Assembly (NCBI GenBank): GCA_030621085.1
Contig: JAUXIJ010000033.1
Span: forward strand, 1 to 36,231
DNA length: 36,231 bases
Direction: 5' to 3'
From: Candidatus Cloacimonadota bacterium
Lineage (GTDB): Bacteria; Cloacimonadota; Cloacimonadia; Cloacimonadales; TCS61
The translations under genes were made by a program, and so were the position numbers. The notes beneath the pieces are model-generated. The model searched no databases and was not told the DNA's origin. It was given only the letters and a program-made list of their open reading frames with translations. This document shows positions 24,616 through 32,929 of the stretch, one piece after another. Each line of letters begins with the position of its first letter. Positions within the stretch are counted from its first letter, which is position 1.

Positions 24616-26277
24616 ATGCCAAGATCATTCGATGAACAAAAAGAACTTTTTGAAAAATCTGTGGAAAAAACTTTAAGCAGATTCCCGGAAAGGAAGAAAA
24701 AATTCCTTACCGGTTCAGATAAAGAAGTTAACCGATTATATACAAAAGAAGATACAGAAAATATAAGTTATGAAGAATCTCTAGGATTTCCCGGAGTTTA
24801 TCCTTACACTCGCGGAGTTCAACCCACGATGTACCGTGGACGTTTGTGGACGATGCGTCAATATGCCGGTTTTGGAAATGCACAGGAATCCAATGAAAGA
24901 TATAAATTCCTGCTGCAAAAAGGACAAACCGGTCTCAGCATCGCTTTCGATCTTCCCACGCAAATGGGTTACGACAGCGACCACCCGATGAGCGAAGGTG
25001 AAGTGGGAAAAGTGGGAGTTGCCATCGATTCACTGGCAGACATGGAAGTTCTTTTTAATGGCATCCCACTCGATAAAGTTTCCACTTCCATGACCATAAA
25101 TGCGCCTGCTGCAGTTTTACTGGCAATGTATATTGCTGTGGCAGAAAAGCAGGGAGTTAGTGCTGATCAATTGAGAGGAACCATCCAGAATGATATTTTA
25201 AAGGAATACATTGCCCGTGGAACATACATTTTCCCACCCAAACCTTCCATGAGATTAATTACCGACACATTTGAATTTTGCAGCAAAGAAGTTCCCAACT
25301 GGAATACAATATCAATTTCCGGATATCACATCAGGGAAGCTGGTTCCACAGCAGCTCAGGAAATAGCATTTACCTTGGCAGACGGAATTGCTTATGTGAA
25401 AGCAGCTATCGAAAGCGGTATGAACGTAGATGATTTTGCTCCGCGTCTTTCCTTCTTTTTTAATGCTCATAACGACCTGCTGGAAGAAGTTGCCAAATTC
25501 CGTGCTGCCCGTTTTTTGTGGGCCCAGATCATGAAAGAAAAATTTGGAGCTTCAAACCCCAAAAGCTTGATGCTGCGTTTCCACACGCAGACTGCCGGCT
25601 GCACTCTCACAGCTCAGCAGCCGGATAACAATATTGTTCGGGTGGCTATTCAAACTCTGGCAGCAGTTCTGGGTGGAACACAAAGTTTGCATACTAATTC
25701 ACGTGATGAAGCTTTGGCTCTTCCCACCGAAGATTCTGTTCAGATCGCTCTTCGTACTCAGCAGATTGTTGCTCACGAAAGTGGTGTAACCAATACTATC
25801 GATCCGCTAGCTGGTTCTTATTATGTGGAATCACTTACTTCCGATATGATAAAAGAAGCAGAAAAAATGATCGATGAAATAGAGAAAATGGGTGGAATGG
25901 TCTCTGCTATCGAAAAAGGTTACGTGCAACAGCATATTCAGAACAGCGCTTATGATTACCAGAGATCCATAGAGAAAAAAGAACGCATAGTGGTGGGCGT
26001 GAACGAATTTATAGCAGAAGAAAAAACCAGACCCGAACTCTTAAAAGTTAACCCGGTTATAGGTGAGAACCAGTGCAAAAAACTTAAACTGGTTAAAAGT
26101 GAACGGGATAACAATACCGTGCAAACCAGACTGGAAGCGATTCGAAAAGCAGCCAATTCCAATGATAACATGATGCCGCACATCCTGGATGCTGTAAAAG
26201 CTTATGCTACTCTCGGTGAGATCTGCGGAGTGCTGCGCGAAGAATTTGGTGAATATAAAGAAAGTGTGATTTTGTAA
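24616..26277 (+). CDS. Methylmalonyl-CoA mutase, large (catalytic) subunit
   Basis: 553 aa. It isomerises methylmalonyl-CoA and succinyl-CoA with adenosylcobalamin. The TIM-barrel domain is complete: [26 protein letters not shown] (TMY at 71-73), [53 protein letters not shown] (H238), [27 protein letters not shown] and [20 protein letters not shown]. The C-terminal B12-binding domain (DxHxxG) is absent, so this is the separate large-subunit type and needs a small subunit encoded elsewhere; none lies in this window. Related acyl-CoA mutases share this architecture, so the exact substrate is probable, not proven. An AGGAGA site supports the ATG. Confidence 0.93.
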   Translation: MPRSFDEQKELFEKSVEKTLSRFPERKKKFLTGSDKEVNRLYTKEDTENISYEESLGFPGVYPYTRGVQPTMYRGRLWTMRQYAGFGNAQESNERYKFLLQKGQTGLSIAFDLPTQMGYDSDHPMSEGEVGKVGVAIDSLADMEVLFNGIPLDKVSTSMTINAPAAVLLAMYIAVAEKQGVSADQLRGTIQNDILKEYIARGTYIFPPKPSMRLITDTFEFCSKEVPNWNTISISGYHIREAGSTAAQEIAFTLADGIAYVKAAIESGMNVDDFAPRLSFFFNAHNDLLEEVAKFRAARFLWAQIMKEKFGASNPKSLMLRFHTQTAGCTLTAQQPDNNIVRVAIQTLAAVLGGTQSLHTNSRDEALALPTEDSVQIALRTQQIVAHESGVTNTIDPLAGSYYVESLTSDMIKEAEKMIDEIEKMGGMVSAIEKGYVQQHIQNSAYDYQRSIEKKERIVVGVNEFIAEEKTRPELLKVNPVIGENQCKKLKLVKSERDNNTVQTRLEAIRKAANSNDNMMPHILDAVKAYATLGEICGVLREEFGEYKESVIL

Positions 26278-26361
26278 CTTAAAGCTCTGTCTTTGAGACT
26301 GGAGCAATCCGTACTTTTGTTTGATCAGATATTAATAATTACTTTAGTCTTTGTATAGAAC

Positions 26362-28077
26362 TTATGTTTTAATATTATTAATAAGATGATATGTTAATTC
26401 TTTTGATTTAGATGATAATTCTAACGAGAATTTATTTTTTTTCATATAGGATCTTGTCAAATTAATAACTTCTGATAAGGTTGCATCAATTAAATCATCT
26501 CCAATCTCATCTATTTTTAAAGAGCTTAAATCTCCAAGATGATAATTCCTTTTATTTAATTTTTTAATAACAAGGCACAAAGAAATATGAAATTTTAAAT
26601 TGGTTTTTTCTTGATAAGTGTAATTATGAATTTGTTCTCTAGATCTATTTTCAACTTTTTTTACTATTTGAGCACATATTAGATAAGTTTCAGGACTTAT
26701 TATATCATTGAATAATTGATCATAAATTTCTGAACTTTTAACTAAAGAAGAAGGTCTTGATCTAGAAACATGAGGTTCCATTCTTAAAATTGTATTTAAG
26801 CTTTGAGTTAATAAAGGAATACTAATAATTTTATTTAAAGGTTTACCAATATTTTTATAATAATTTTTTCTTCTATCATAGAACAGATCCTTCCCTTTAA
26901 AAAAATCTTCAATATCTTTATGGATTTTTTCTGTTGCTTTAAAAGATGCAGGAGGAATTGATGTTTGAAAATTGGTTGCTTTTATTATTCGATCTTGGGC
27001 ATCATCATTTTGAATAACAATTATTTTGACTAATATAGACCTTGAAATGTCATCTTTGGATAATATTTCTCCTTTATTAATTTTTGTATTACAATAATCA
27101 AAAATACAACGAGTAGTCTGCAATCCATTAATAATTTGCACATTATCTAAATTGATCGTTTTACCAGTTACAGAAGCTTTTGAAGCTAATATTGTGATTC
27201 CATTATTCAACCACCAAAAATCTAAACTATTTTCATTACTAAGGGTATTTAGAATATCTTTATTGACCTCAATATATCCTTGAAAATCTCTAACATTAGA
27301 ATCGAAAATATAGGATCTTAAATGGGAAGAATCATCTATAATGAAGTTATAATAATCTTTTATGCTGGTTAATAGGACGTAATTATCATCACCTTTTGAC
27401 AAAACATTTTCAACGAAATTGAGTGAGAGAGTATAAGTTTTTTCAATCCTCGATAATTCTAATAGCTCTTTTGCACCATAGAACTCTGTTTTAATCTCAG
27501 ATTCTGAAAAGAATTTAGCAGTATTATCTTTTAATAGTTTGGCTTCATTTATAATTTTACTGTGTATTTTGCTTTTATTCCCCTTACTTGCATAATAATA
27601 ATAAATATCTAAACTAGGATGCTTAGATGCTAAAGATAAATATGAATTTCTAAAAATGGTTGCTTTTTCAATAATACCACTATTGTAAAAACTAGCTAAT
27701 TTTTGCATGTCTTTACTTAGATCGAAGATGTCTTGAATCGTAGTGTTTATTTTTTGAAAAATATTTTCAGAAAAAGCAATCGATCTTTTCGATTGTATTA
27801 TAAGAAGTTCAAGTTGAGGTTTACGTTTAAAGTCGGATGGGTCTATATCTTCTTTTATTAAATCTCCATTAATAAAAAAGAAAAAGCCATCTATCCCACC
27901 ATCATCACCACCCCCAACTTTTCCAAAACAAATGTCTTCCCAACTAAGTTCAAATCTTTTTAATAATTGATCAAAAGTGAATGCTTCAAAAAAATCTGAA
28001 TTATTGAATGTAGAGGCAAGTTCTTGTTTTCTTTGGACAAGAGTACTATCTAAAATAATTGGATCATTACTAGCCAT
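26362..28077 (-). CDS. AIPR-family abortive infection protein with Mrr-like N-terminus
   Basis: 571 aa from ATG 28077 (AAGGAGA just upstream). The family is named after abortive-infection phage-resistance proteins. Its signature is clear: NVRDFQGYIEVN (261-272), then FWWLNNGITILASK (287-300) and VQIINGLQTTRCIF (313-326). The N-terminus carries GGGDDGGIDGFFFF (55-68) and LELLIIQSKR (89-98), which fit a PD-(D/E)XK nuclease core of the Mrr type with D63 and a Q95-x-K97 variant. So it may cut nucleic acid when triggered. It is strongly AT-rich, stands alone on the minus strand, and faces a palindrome-rich gap, which suggests transfer into this locus. Phage defence is inferred from family and not shown here. 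Confidence 0.87.
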   Translation of the reverse strand: MASNDPIILDSTLVQRKQELASTFNNSDFFEAFTFDQLLKRFELSWEDICFGKVGGGDDGGIDGFFFFINGDLIKEDIDPSDFKRKPQLELLIIQSKRSIAFSENIFQKINTTIQDIFDLSKDMQKLASFYNSGIIEKATIFRNSYLSLASKHPSLDIYYYYASKGNKSKIHSKIINEAKLLKDNTAKFFSESEIKTEFYGAKELLELSRIEKTYTLSLNFVENVLSKGDDNYVLLTSIKDYYNFIIDDSSHLRSYIFDSNVRDFQGYIEVNKDILNTLSNENSLDFWWLNNGITILASKASVTGKTINLDNVQIINGLQTTRCIFDYCNTKINKGEILSKDDISRSILVKIIVIQNDDAQDRIIKATNFQTSIPPASFKATEKIHKDIEDFFKGKDLFYDRRKNYYKNIGKPLNKIISIPLLTQSLNTILRMEPHVSRSRPSSLVKSSEIYDQLFNDIISPETYLICAQIVKKVENRSREQIHNYTYQEKTNLKFHISLCLVIKKLNKRNYHLGDLSSLKIDEIGDDLIDATLSEVINLTRSYMKKNKFSLELSSKSKELTYHLINNIKT

Positions 28078-28114
28078 GAATTTCTCCTTTATCTTCTGTG
28101 TAAGAACAAGCGCA

Positions 28115-28143
28115 TAATTAAAAAAACAAAAAAAAATCGTCAA
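28115..28143 (-). promoter_or_regulatory. Putative AIPR promoter
   Basis: Minus-strand TTGACG (28143-28138), a 17-nt A/T spacer and TAATTA (28120-28115) lie 66 nt before the ATG. Confidence 0.35.
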
Positions 28144-28193
28144 GCCATTTTATTTTTCTGTAAGGAGATAGAGAGAAAAGTTTGTTGTTGAGT

Positions 28194-28366
28194 GAGTTAA
28201 ACTCCTCTGAAAAACTTCGTTTTTCTTTCTCCCCTTTCCGTCTACACTTCATTTCGCCGCGACAAGCTAAAGGGGAGCTACAGTGCAATAGAGAACAAGA
28301 GGATTTCTTGTTGATAAGTTAAACTTATCAACTCAATTGCATAAGCAAGTTCAACTTGCTTACGAG
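28194..28366. repeat. Stem-loop-rich block in the AIPR/XRE gap
   Basis: The 403-bp gap between the AIPR and XRE starts holds no gene. It contains GAAAAAC/GTTTTTC (28209-28225), CTCCCCTTT/AAAGGGGAG (28229-28237 and 28269-28277), AACAAGA/TCTTGTT (28294-28312), GTTGATAAGT/ACTTATCAAC (28310-28332) and TAAGCAAGTT/AACTTGCTTA (28342-28362). A smaller GAGT/ACTC lies at 28194-28204. The third and fourth share bases 28310-28312, so they partly exclude each other. The last is copy 2 of the element at 358-389. Confidence 0.75.
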
Positions 28367-28420
28367 AAGATTTGTATTAAAAAGGCAAAGTAAACAAAAC
28401 ACAACATAATGTAAATAATA

Positions 28421-28449
28421 CTTGACATAAAGTAAATAAAAAATAACTT
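28421..28449 (+). promoter_or_regulatory. Putative XRE-cassette promoter
   Basis: TTGACA (28421-28426), a 17-nt A-rich spacer and TAACTT (28444-28449) lie 60 nt before the TTG start. The -10 is weak. Confidence 0.45.
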
Positions 28450-28480
28450 TAGTTCATGAGTGAAATAGAGGAGGTAAAAA

Positions 28481-28690
28481 TTGGAAGATCTGAAAAATAA
28501 ATTAAGGCAGTTCAGATTCATGAATGATGAGATGACCCAGCAGCAGCTGGCAAAAGAGGTAGGAGTTTCCCGCCAGACGATAATAGCCATCGAAAAGGGG
28601 AAATTCAATCCGTCGGTAAGATTGGCTTTGCTGATAGCAAAAGTCTTTGATGTGTCGATTGAAGAAATATTTTATATGGAGGAAAAATGA
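28481..28690 (+). CDS. Small XRE-family helix-turn-helix regulator
   Basis: 69 aa with a TTG start preceded by GAGGAGGT. Almost the whole protein is one Cro/CI-type HTH domain: MTQQQLAKEVGVSRQTIIAIEKGKFNPSVRLALLIAKVF, then VSIEEIFYMEE. Proteins of this YozG-like type usually repress their own operon. Its stop overlaps the ATG of the next gene (ATGA), so it is co-translated with the membrane pair and probably controls it. The recognised operator is not visible, but the promoter region is rich in palindromes. Confidence 0.93.
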   Translation: MEDLKNKLRQFRFMNDEMTQQQLAKEVGVSRQTIIAIEKGKFNPSVRLALLIAKVFDVSIEEIFYMEEK

Positions 28691-29013
28691 AAATTAGAGG
28701 AAACAATACATTGTTCTTTGTTCTGGAATTAATTTCCGGAATTTTAGTATTTATATTAACGTTGAGTTTTGGGGATATCGGTTTGCTTGGTTTAATACTG
28801 TTCTTTGCAGGATTAATAGCCACCAAGGATATACCGGATGAGCGGGAAATGGGTCTATTATTTAAAGTTTCTGCTTTACATGCTTCTTTCTTGGGAGCTA
28901 TTATGGCTATTATTTACTTCAAATTTCCCGGGTACAACTGGTTCCATGGTTTTATATCTTTTGGGCTTATCACGAGAGGTTCTTTAGGGTTGTTATATTT
29001 TCTTAAGGAATGA
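28687..29013 (+). CDS. Small membrane protein A of a paralogous pair
   Basis: 108 aa, about four membrane helices: residues 8-28, 30-46, 61-78 and 86-105. After helix 2 comes a cytoplasmic-type DERE motif (51-54, in IPDEREMGLLFKVS). This layout resembles small DUF2178-like membrane proteins found next to XRE regulators, but I cannot confirm the family. The gene overlaps the regulator and is followed 18 nt later by a paralog of the same length. Function unknown. Confidence 0.82.
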   Translation: MKIRGNNTLFFVLELISGILVFILTLSFGDIGLLGLILFFAGLIATKDIPDEREMGLLFKVSALHASFLGAIMAIIYFKFPGYNWFHGFISFGLITRGSLGLLYFLKE

Positions 29014-29031
29014 TATTTTCAGGAGGAAGAA

Positions 29032-29358
29032 ATGAAAGGAAGATTTATTTATACTTTAGTAGTTGGAATAATTGTTTGGATCTGTATTTTAATCTTTGGA
29101 AAAGCTGGAAGTGCCAGTATGGCATTACTGGCAGGACTTATATTTTATAGAAAGAAAAAATATGATGAACGTGAATATCAATTATATTACAAAACCAATA
29201 ATTTTGCTTTTGCTATTATGATAATTGCAATGGTGATTATCGATCAACTGGCAATTCATGGGAATGTGATCATGCAGGAGAATTGGCTTATTTTAAGTAT
29301 TGCCGGCTTCTTCATCGGGCAGGGACTTTTCGGTCTGATACTTTTCAATAGAGAATGA
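29032..29358 (+). CDS. Small membrane protein B of a paralogous pair
   Basis: 108 aa, the same length as its upstream neighbour, with the same layout: two helices (about 5-22 and 26-39), a DERE motif (45-48, in KYDEREYQLYYKTNNFA), and two more helices (about 57-72 and 84-104). Both proteins end in a similar GLFGLILF-acidic or GSLGLLYF-acidic tail. An AGGAGG site precedes the ATG. The pair probably arose by tandem duplication and may form a heteromer. Function unknown. Confidence 0.82.
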   Translation: MKGRFIYTLVVGIIVWICILIFGKAGSASMALLAGLIFYRKKKYDEREYQLYYKTNNFAFAIMIIAMVIIDQLAIHGNVIMQENWLILSIAGFFIGQGLFGLILFNRE

Positions 29359-29368
29359 CTATATTTCA

Positions 29369-29485
29369 ACTCGAGAGCTTGTGTCGAGTCGAGCATTCTG
29401 TGATGGGATTGGATTCGAAAACCAATCCTCTTTAATTTTCCCTTCCGTCAACGTACAAGACTACGCCGGACAGGTGAAAAGGGGG
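29369..29485. repeat. Palindromic repeat block after the membrane pair
   Basis: The convergent gap holds ACTCGA/TCGAGT (29369-29374 and 29384-29389), GGATTGG/CCAATCC (29406-29412 and 29422-29428) and CCCTT/AAGGG (29440-29444 and 29479-29483). The last arm pair encloses CCGTCAACGTACAAGACTAC and GCCGGACAGG. The order resembles the block at 28194-28277 (TTTCCGTC...CGCCG.GACA...AAGGGG), in the same orientation. The second hairpin is followed by a T-rich tail and may serve as a weak plus-strand terminator. Confidence 0.6.
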
Positions 29486-29504
29486 ATCGCAAATTAATTT
29501 AATT

Positions 29505-31166
29505 TTAATAAACCTGCCTGAGTGCCTGGGCGATGTTGAGTGAATTATCACCGATATGTTCAAAGTGTTTCAACAGATCCAGATAGAGTAATTCAGATTT
29601 TACATCGGCACCAACTTGCAGGCGTTTTTGAGCTGCTTTTTTCAAATTGTCCCGCAGATTATTGATCTTCCTTTCCAATTTATAGGCAAGTTCAAGAAGC
29701 TTCTTTTCCAGGTGTTCGGTCATGTTTTCTTTGTATATTCCCATGAATTCCAGCAGCAGTGATGTAAAATCGTTAAATTCTTCCATCGCTTTCTTATGCA
29801 GTTGAATTTGTTTATCATATTTTCTTTCGGTAAGGATCATCAATTTGTAACAACTGTCACCGATATTTTCCAGTTCATTCACCACGCGCATCATGGCGGT
29901 AACATTCATCACGCTGCGTTCACTGAGTTCTTCTTTTGAACATTCCACCAGGAATTTTGTGATCTCTTCCTGCATCTGGTCGGTAAGGTTTTCCATTTCT
30001 TTAACTTTTTCTACATTAGATCCCATCTTTTTATCCGGGTTGCGGAATACATCCAGGAAGATGGAGAACATTTTCTCTATTACAAGAGCCATTTTTGTGA
30101 GTTCTATCTTGGCAGTTTGAATATTCATCTGGGCTGTATCCTGAAGTCCTGTTGATATGTATTTCAATTTGTATTCTTTGGATAGATCGCTTTCTTTGGC
30201 TTTTACAAGGATATTTACTAATTTTGCGAACTGGGCTATGAACGGTATACATATGAGTGTATTAGTAATATTAAATACAGTATGGAACAGGGAAAGATTT
30301 AAGGGTAGATTTTCTTGCAGGCTGGAATCCCAGGGTGTGATTTTCAGAATGAAAGCAGTGAAATATCTAAAGATAAAAGCCATCCAGATAACACCAAAGA
30401 AATTGAACAGGAAGTGAGCACGGGCTGTTCTGCGAGCATTTACAGAAGTTCCAATAGAAGCAAGATAAGCTGTTACTGTGGTTCCGATGTTCTCTCCCAA
30501 TACTATCGCGGCTGCAGTTTCAAAACCTATCCAGCCCATGAATGCCATCGTAACCGTGATAGCCATAGCTGCACTGGAAGATTGCACGATAACTGTAAGT
30601 ATGGAACCAACTCCTACAAAGATTACAAACGACATAAAACCAAGTTCGGTATAATTTTTTAAAAACTCCAAAACTTCCGGATTGCTTCTGATATCCGGTA
30701 CGGAACTTTTCAGGAACATGAGACCCAGGAACAATAAACCAAAACCGATCAGGATATCTCCAATGTCCCTTCTTTTCTTATATTTCGAGAACATGAAAGG
30801 CAGACCGATTCCAACTATGGGAAGAGCTATAGACGTTATCTTGAATTTAAAACCAATAATGGAAACGATCCATGTAGTAACGGTGGTTCCTATATTGGCT
30901 CCCATCACAACGCCGATAGCTTGCGTAAGAGTGAGTAAACTGGCATTCACAAAACTAACAACCATTACTGTGGTTGCCGAAGATGACTGTACAAGCCCGG
31001 TTATAAGAAAACCGGTAAGAACGGCAACTGCGCGATTGGCTGTCATATAGTTAAGGATAGATTGCATTTTTTTACCAGCAACTTTCTGTATACCTTCACT
31101 CATTACGCGCATTCCGTACAGGAAAACTCCGAGTGCTCCTAACAACTTGAAAATGGTTGCAATCAT
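29505..31166 (-). CDS. Na+/phosphate cotransporter family protein with PhoU domain
   Basis: 553 aa. The membrane part (about 1-320) has the two inverted PF02690-type repeats, each with a QSSS motif: GLVQSSSATTV (QSSS 60-63) and VIVQSSSAAMAI (QSSS 195-198), plus GANIGTTVT and GENIGTTVT. The C-terminal part (about 345-553) is a helical PhoU-like domain (NVTAMMRVVNELENIGDSCYKL, DLLKHFEHIGDNSLNIAQAL). It should move phosphate with Na+ across the inner membrane, with the PhoU-like domain sensing or gating. It is the last gene of the phosphate locus and has its own TTGACA box 59 nt upstream. Confidence 0.94.
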   Translation of the reverse strand: MIATIFKLLGALGVFLYGMRVMSEGIQKVAGKKMQSILNYMTANRAVAVLTGFLITGLVQSSSATTVMVVSFVNASLLTLTQAIGVVMGANIGTTVTTWIVSIIGFKFKITSIALPIVGIGLPFMFSKYKKRRDIGDILIGFGLLFLGLMFLKSSVPDIRSNPEVLEFLKNYTELGFMSFVIFVGVGSILTVIVQSSSAAMAITVTMAFMGWIGFETAAAIVLGENIGTTVTAYLASIGTSVNARRTARAHFLFNFFGVIWMAFIFRYFTAFILKITPWDSSLQENLPLNLSLFHTVFNITNTLICIPFIAQFAKLVNILVKAKESDLSKEYKLKYISTGLQDTAQMNIQTAKIELTKMALVIEKMFSIFLDVFRNPDKKMGSNVEKVKEMENLTDQMQEEITKFLVECSKEELSERSVMNVTAMMRVVNELENIGDSCYKLMILTERKYDKQIQLHKKAMEEFNDFTSLLLEFMGIYKENMTEHLEKKLLELAYKLERKINNLRDNLKKAAQKRLQVGADVKSELLYLDLLKHFEHIGDNSLNIAQALRQVY

Positions 31167-31219
31167 TAAAATACTTGCTCCTTAGAGTTTTTTGGTAAAA
31201 AACTATACCCGATTTGAAC

Positions 31220-31225
31220 TGTCAA
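31220..31225 (-). promoter_or_regulatory. TTGACA box before the Na/Pi transporter
   Basis: Minus-strand TTGACA (31225-31220) lies 59 nt upstream of the ATG in the 87-bp gap after phoU. A TATAGT follows after only 12 nt, so a standard -10 is not clear. It suggests that the carrier can be expressed apart from the pst genes. Confidence 0.35.
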
Positions 31226-31253
31226 ATTTATTATTTGTTATGAGAAGTTTTAG

Positions 31254-31904
31254 TCAATTTTCTTTATGATGTTTAATAACTTTTCCTTTTGCCATATAGA
31301 TCGTATCTTCGGCAATATTGGTGGAAAGGTCAGCAATTCGTTCCAGGTTGGAAGATATTTTGTTAATATGGAACGCCCTTTTGATAGTTGCCGGATCGTC
31401 CATCATATAGGTAATGAGCACGCGATAGATCTGTTCTTTCAGATCGTCCACGACATCATCGTCTATGCAGACCTGTTTTGCCAGTTCTGTATTTTCATCG
31501 ATGAAAGCAGTTATGGAATTCTTCAGCATTTTCTGCGTTTCTTCTGCCATAGCCGGCAGGTTGATAAGTTTCTTTATGAACGGTTTCCTGATGAGATATT
31601 GTGCACTTTGCACGATATTTATTGCCAAATCTCCCATTCTTTCCAGGTCGTTGTTCATCTTCAAGATCATCATTATTGTGCGCAGGTTTTTTGCTTCCGG
31701 TTGATATAAGGCAATAAGACTAATGACCTCTTCTTCAATTTCTATTTCCCTGCTGTTTATCTGCTCTTCCAGTTCAAATACTTTTTCCAGCTTTGATATG
31801 TCTTTTTCCAGTAGTCCTGCAAAGGAAAGCTTGATCATTTTTTCAACCAGGTTTGCTTCTTCGATAATGTTCTTTTTTAATTCCTCGATTTTTTCGTTCA
31901 GCAT
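31254..31904 (-). CDS. phoU: PhoU-family phosphate regulator (second copy)
   Basis: 216 aa, an all-helical protein made of two PhoU three-helix bundles. Signature stretches: MKMNNDLERMGDLAINIVQSA (first bundle) and INKISSNLERIADLSTNIAEDTIYMAKG (second), each with the metal-binding ExxD pattern. PhoU acts in the cytosol, restraining Pst uptake and signalling to a PhoR-type kinase; no kinase or response regulator lies in the window. It sits between pstS (17 nt upstream, with AAGGAGATAA) and the Na/Pi carrier, so it may serve the carrier more than Pst. Confidence 0.95.
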   Translation of the reverse strand: MLNEKIEELKKNIIEEANLVEKMIKLSFAGLLEKDISKLEKVFELEEQINSREIEIEEEVISLIALYQPEAKNLRTIMMILKMNNDLERMGDLAINIVQSAQYLIRKPFIKKLINLPAMAEETQKMLKNSITAFIDENTELAKQVCIDDDVVDDLKEQIYRVLITYMMDDPATIKRAFHINKISSNLERIADLSTNIAEDTIYMAKGKVIKHHKEN

Positions 31905-31921
31905 TTATTTATCTCCTTCTT

Positions 31922-32929
31922 TCATTGTTTTTTTTCATTATATATTATGGATTCCAGTAATACTTCAGCTTTCTGCACAGCTTCTTCCGGAAGTGCTGCA
32001 TAATGCAATGATGGTGCATATTCCTGACCGTTATGTAACATCCAATTAACCATTTTTACCAACTTTTCTGCTTTTTCTTTTTCCATATATCTAAGATCTT
32101 TGTATAATATCAACCAGGAAAAACTACTGATCGGATAGCCATTTGCTGCTTTTGTATTTGTAAGATATATTGTTGTATTATCAGAAATTTCACATTCTGC
32201 TGCTTTGCTTACTGATTGCAATTCGGGTGCAATGAAATTTCCTGATAAATTCATGATTTTTCCACAGGGAATTTTGTTAGATTGCGCATAAGAAAGACTC
32301 ATATAACCGATTGCACCGAATGTATCTTTGATGAGTAAAGCCATTTCGGAATTACTGGAAGCTGAAAGTTTGAATATTTTCTTTAGAGGATTTTCTTTAT
32401 ATTCTTTCCACTTTTTGTTCACTTTGCACAGGTAATCATGAAAAATAGTAGAAGTACCACTCTCATCGGATCTATTAACAACCAGTATTCTCTGGTTTGG
32501 AAGAATAATATTTGGATTTAGAGAAGTTAATCTTTCATTGTTCCAATTTGTGATCTTACCTGAGAAGATTGAAACCAGAACTTCCGGAGTAAAGTTTATC
32601 TGCGGGTTTGCAGGAAGATTATATGTAATGGCTACAGCACCAAGACAAATTGGGATATGTACGATCTCTTCGGGAAAATTTTTCTCATTTACGATAATAT
32701 CGGTAGCTCCAAAATCTGTTTTTCTGTTTTTTAAACGGAAAATTCCACCACCGGAGCCAATTCCATGATAACTAATTCTAATATCTGTTTCATTGTTGAA
32801 TTCCTTGAACATCTTTTCATATAAAGGTTGTGGAAATGTAGCTCCCGCACCCAACAGATCAACCTGATTCTTTTTACCACATCCTGCCAGAAGAATAAAT
32901 AATAATAAAGCAAATAATATTTTTTTCAT
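31922..32929 (-). CDS. pstS: Phosphate-binding lipoprotein PstS
   Basis: 335 aa. A lipoprotein signal MKKILFALLLFILLAGC (lipid-anchored C17) is followed by the family motif LLGAGATFPQPLYEKMF, then SYHGIGSGGGIFRL, KTDFGATDIIV, NRSDESGTSTIFHDYL and DTFGAIGYMSLSYA. It captures phosphate outside the inner membrane and hands it to PstCA. Unusually it comes after pstB, phoU and mgsA and not first in the operon. Its ATG overlaps the mgsA stop (ATGA), which makes translational coupling likely. Confidence 0.95.
   Translation of the reverse strand: MKKILFALLLFILLAGCGKKNQVDLLGAGATFPQPLYEKMFKEFNNETDIRISYHGIGSGGGIFRLKNRKTDFGATDIIVNEKNFPEEIVHIPICLGAVAITYNLPANPQINFTPEVLVSIFSGKITNWNNERLTSLNPNIILPNQRILVVNRSDESGTSTIFHDYLCKVNKKWKEYKENPLKKIFKLSASSNSEMALLIKDTFGAIGYMSLSYAQSNKIPCGKIMNLSGNFIAPELQSVSKAAECEISDNTTIYLTNTKAANGYPISSFSWLILYKDLRYMEKEKAEKLVKMVNWMLHNGQEYAPSLHYAALPEEAVQKAEVLLESIIYNEKKQ

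Noticed and set aside
26278..26361. Terminator between the mutase and AIPR genes (GCTC-GTCT...AGAC-GAGC near 26284-26305).
   Set aside because: The stem is interrupted by unpaired bases and lacks a proper T-run. It may have a role but cannot be supported as a terminator.
28078..28143. A 22-residue N-terminal extension of AIPR beginning at 28143.
   Set aside because: It runs through the predicted promoter and ribosome binding site; the ATG at 28077 follows a clear AAGGAGA site.
26362..29358. A transposon or prophage remnant carrying the accessory island.
   Set aside because: No transposase, integrase, tRNA target or clean terminal inverted repeats were seen; only degenerate palindromic repeats are present.
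30157..31050. Several plus-strand open frames of 75-122 codons antisense to the Na/Pi transporter.
   Set aside because: They are shadows of the strongly supported minus-strand gene, with no ribosome binding sites or recognisable domains.
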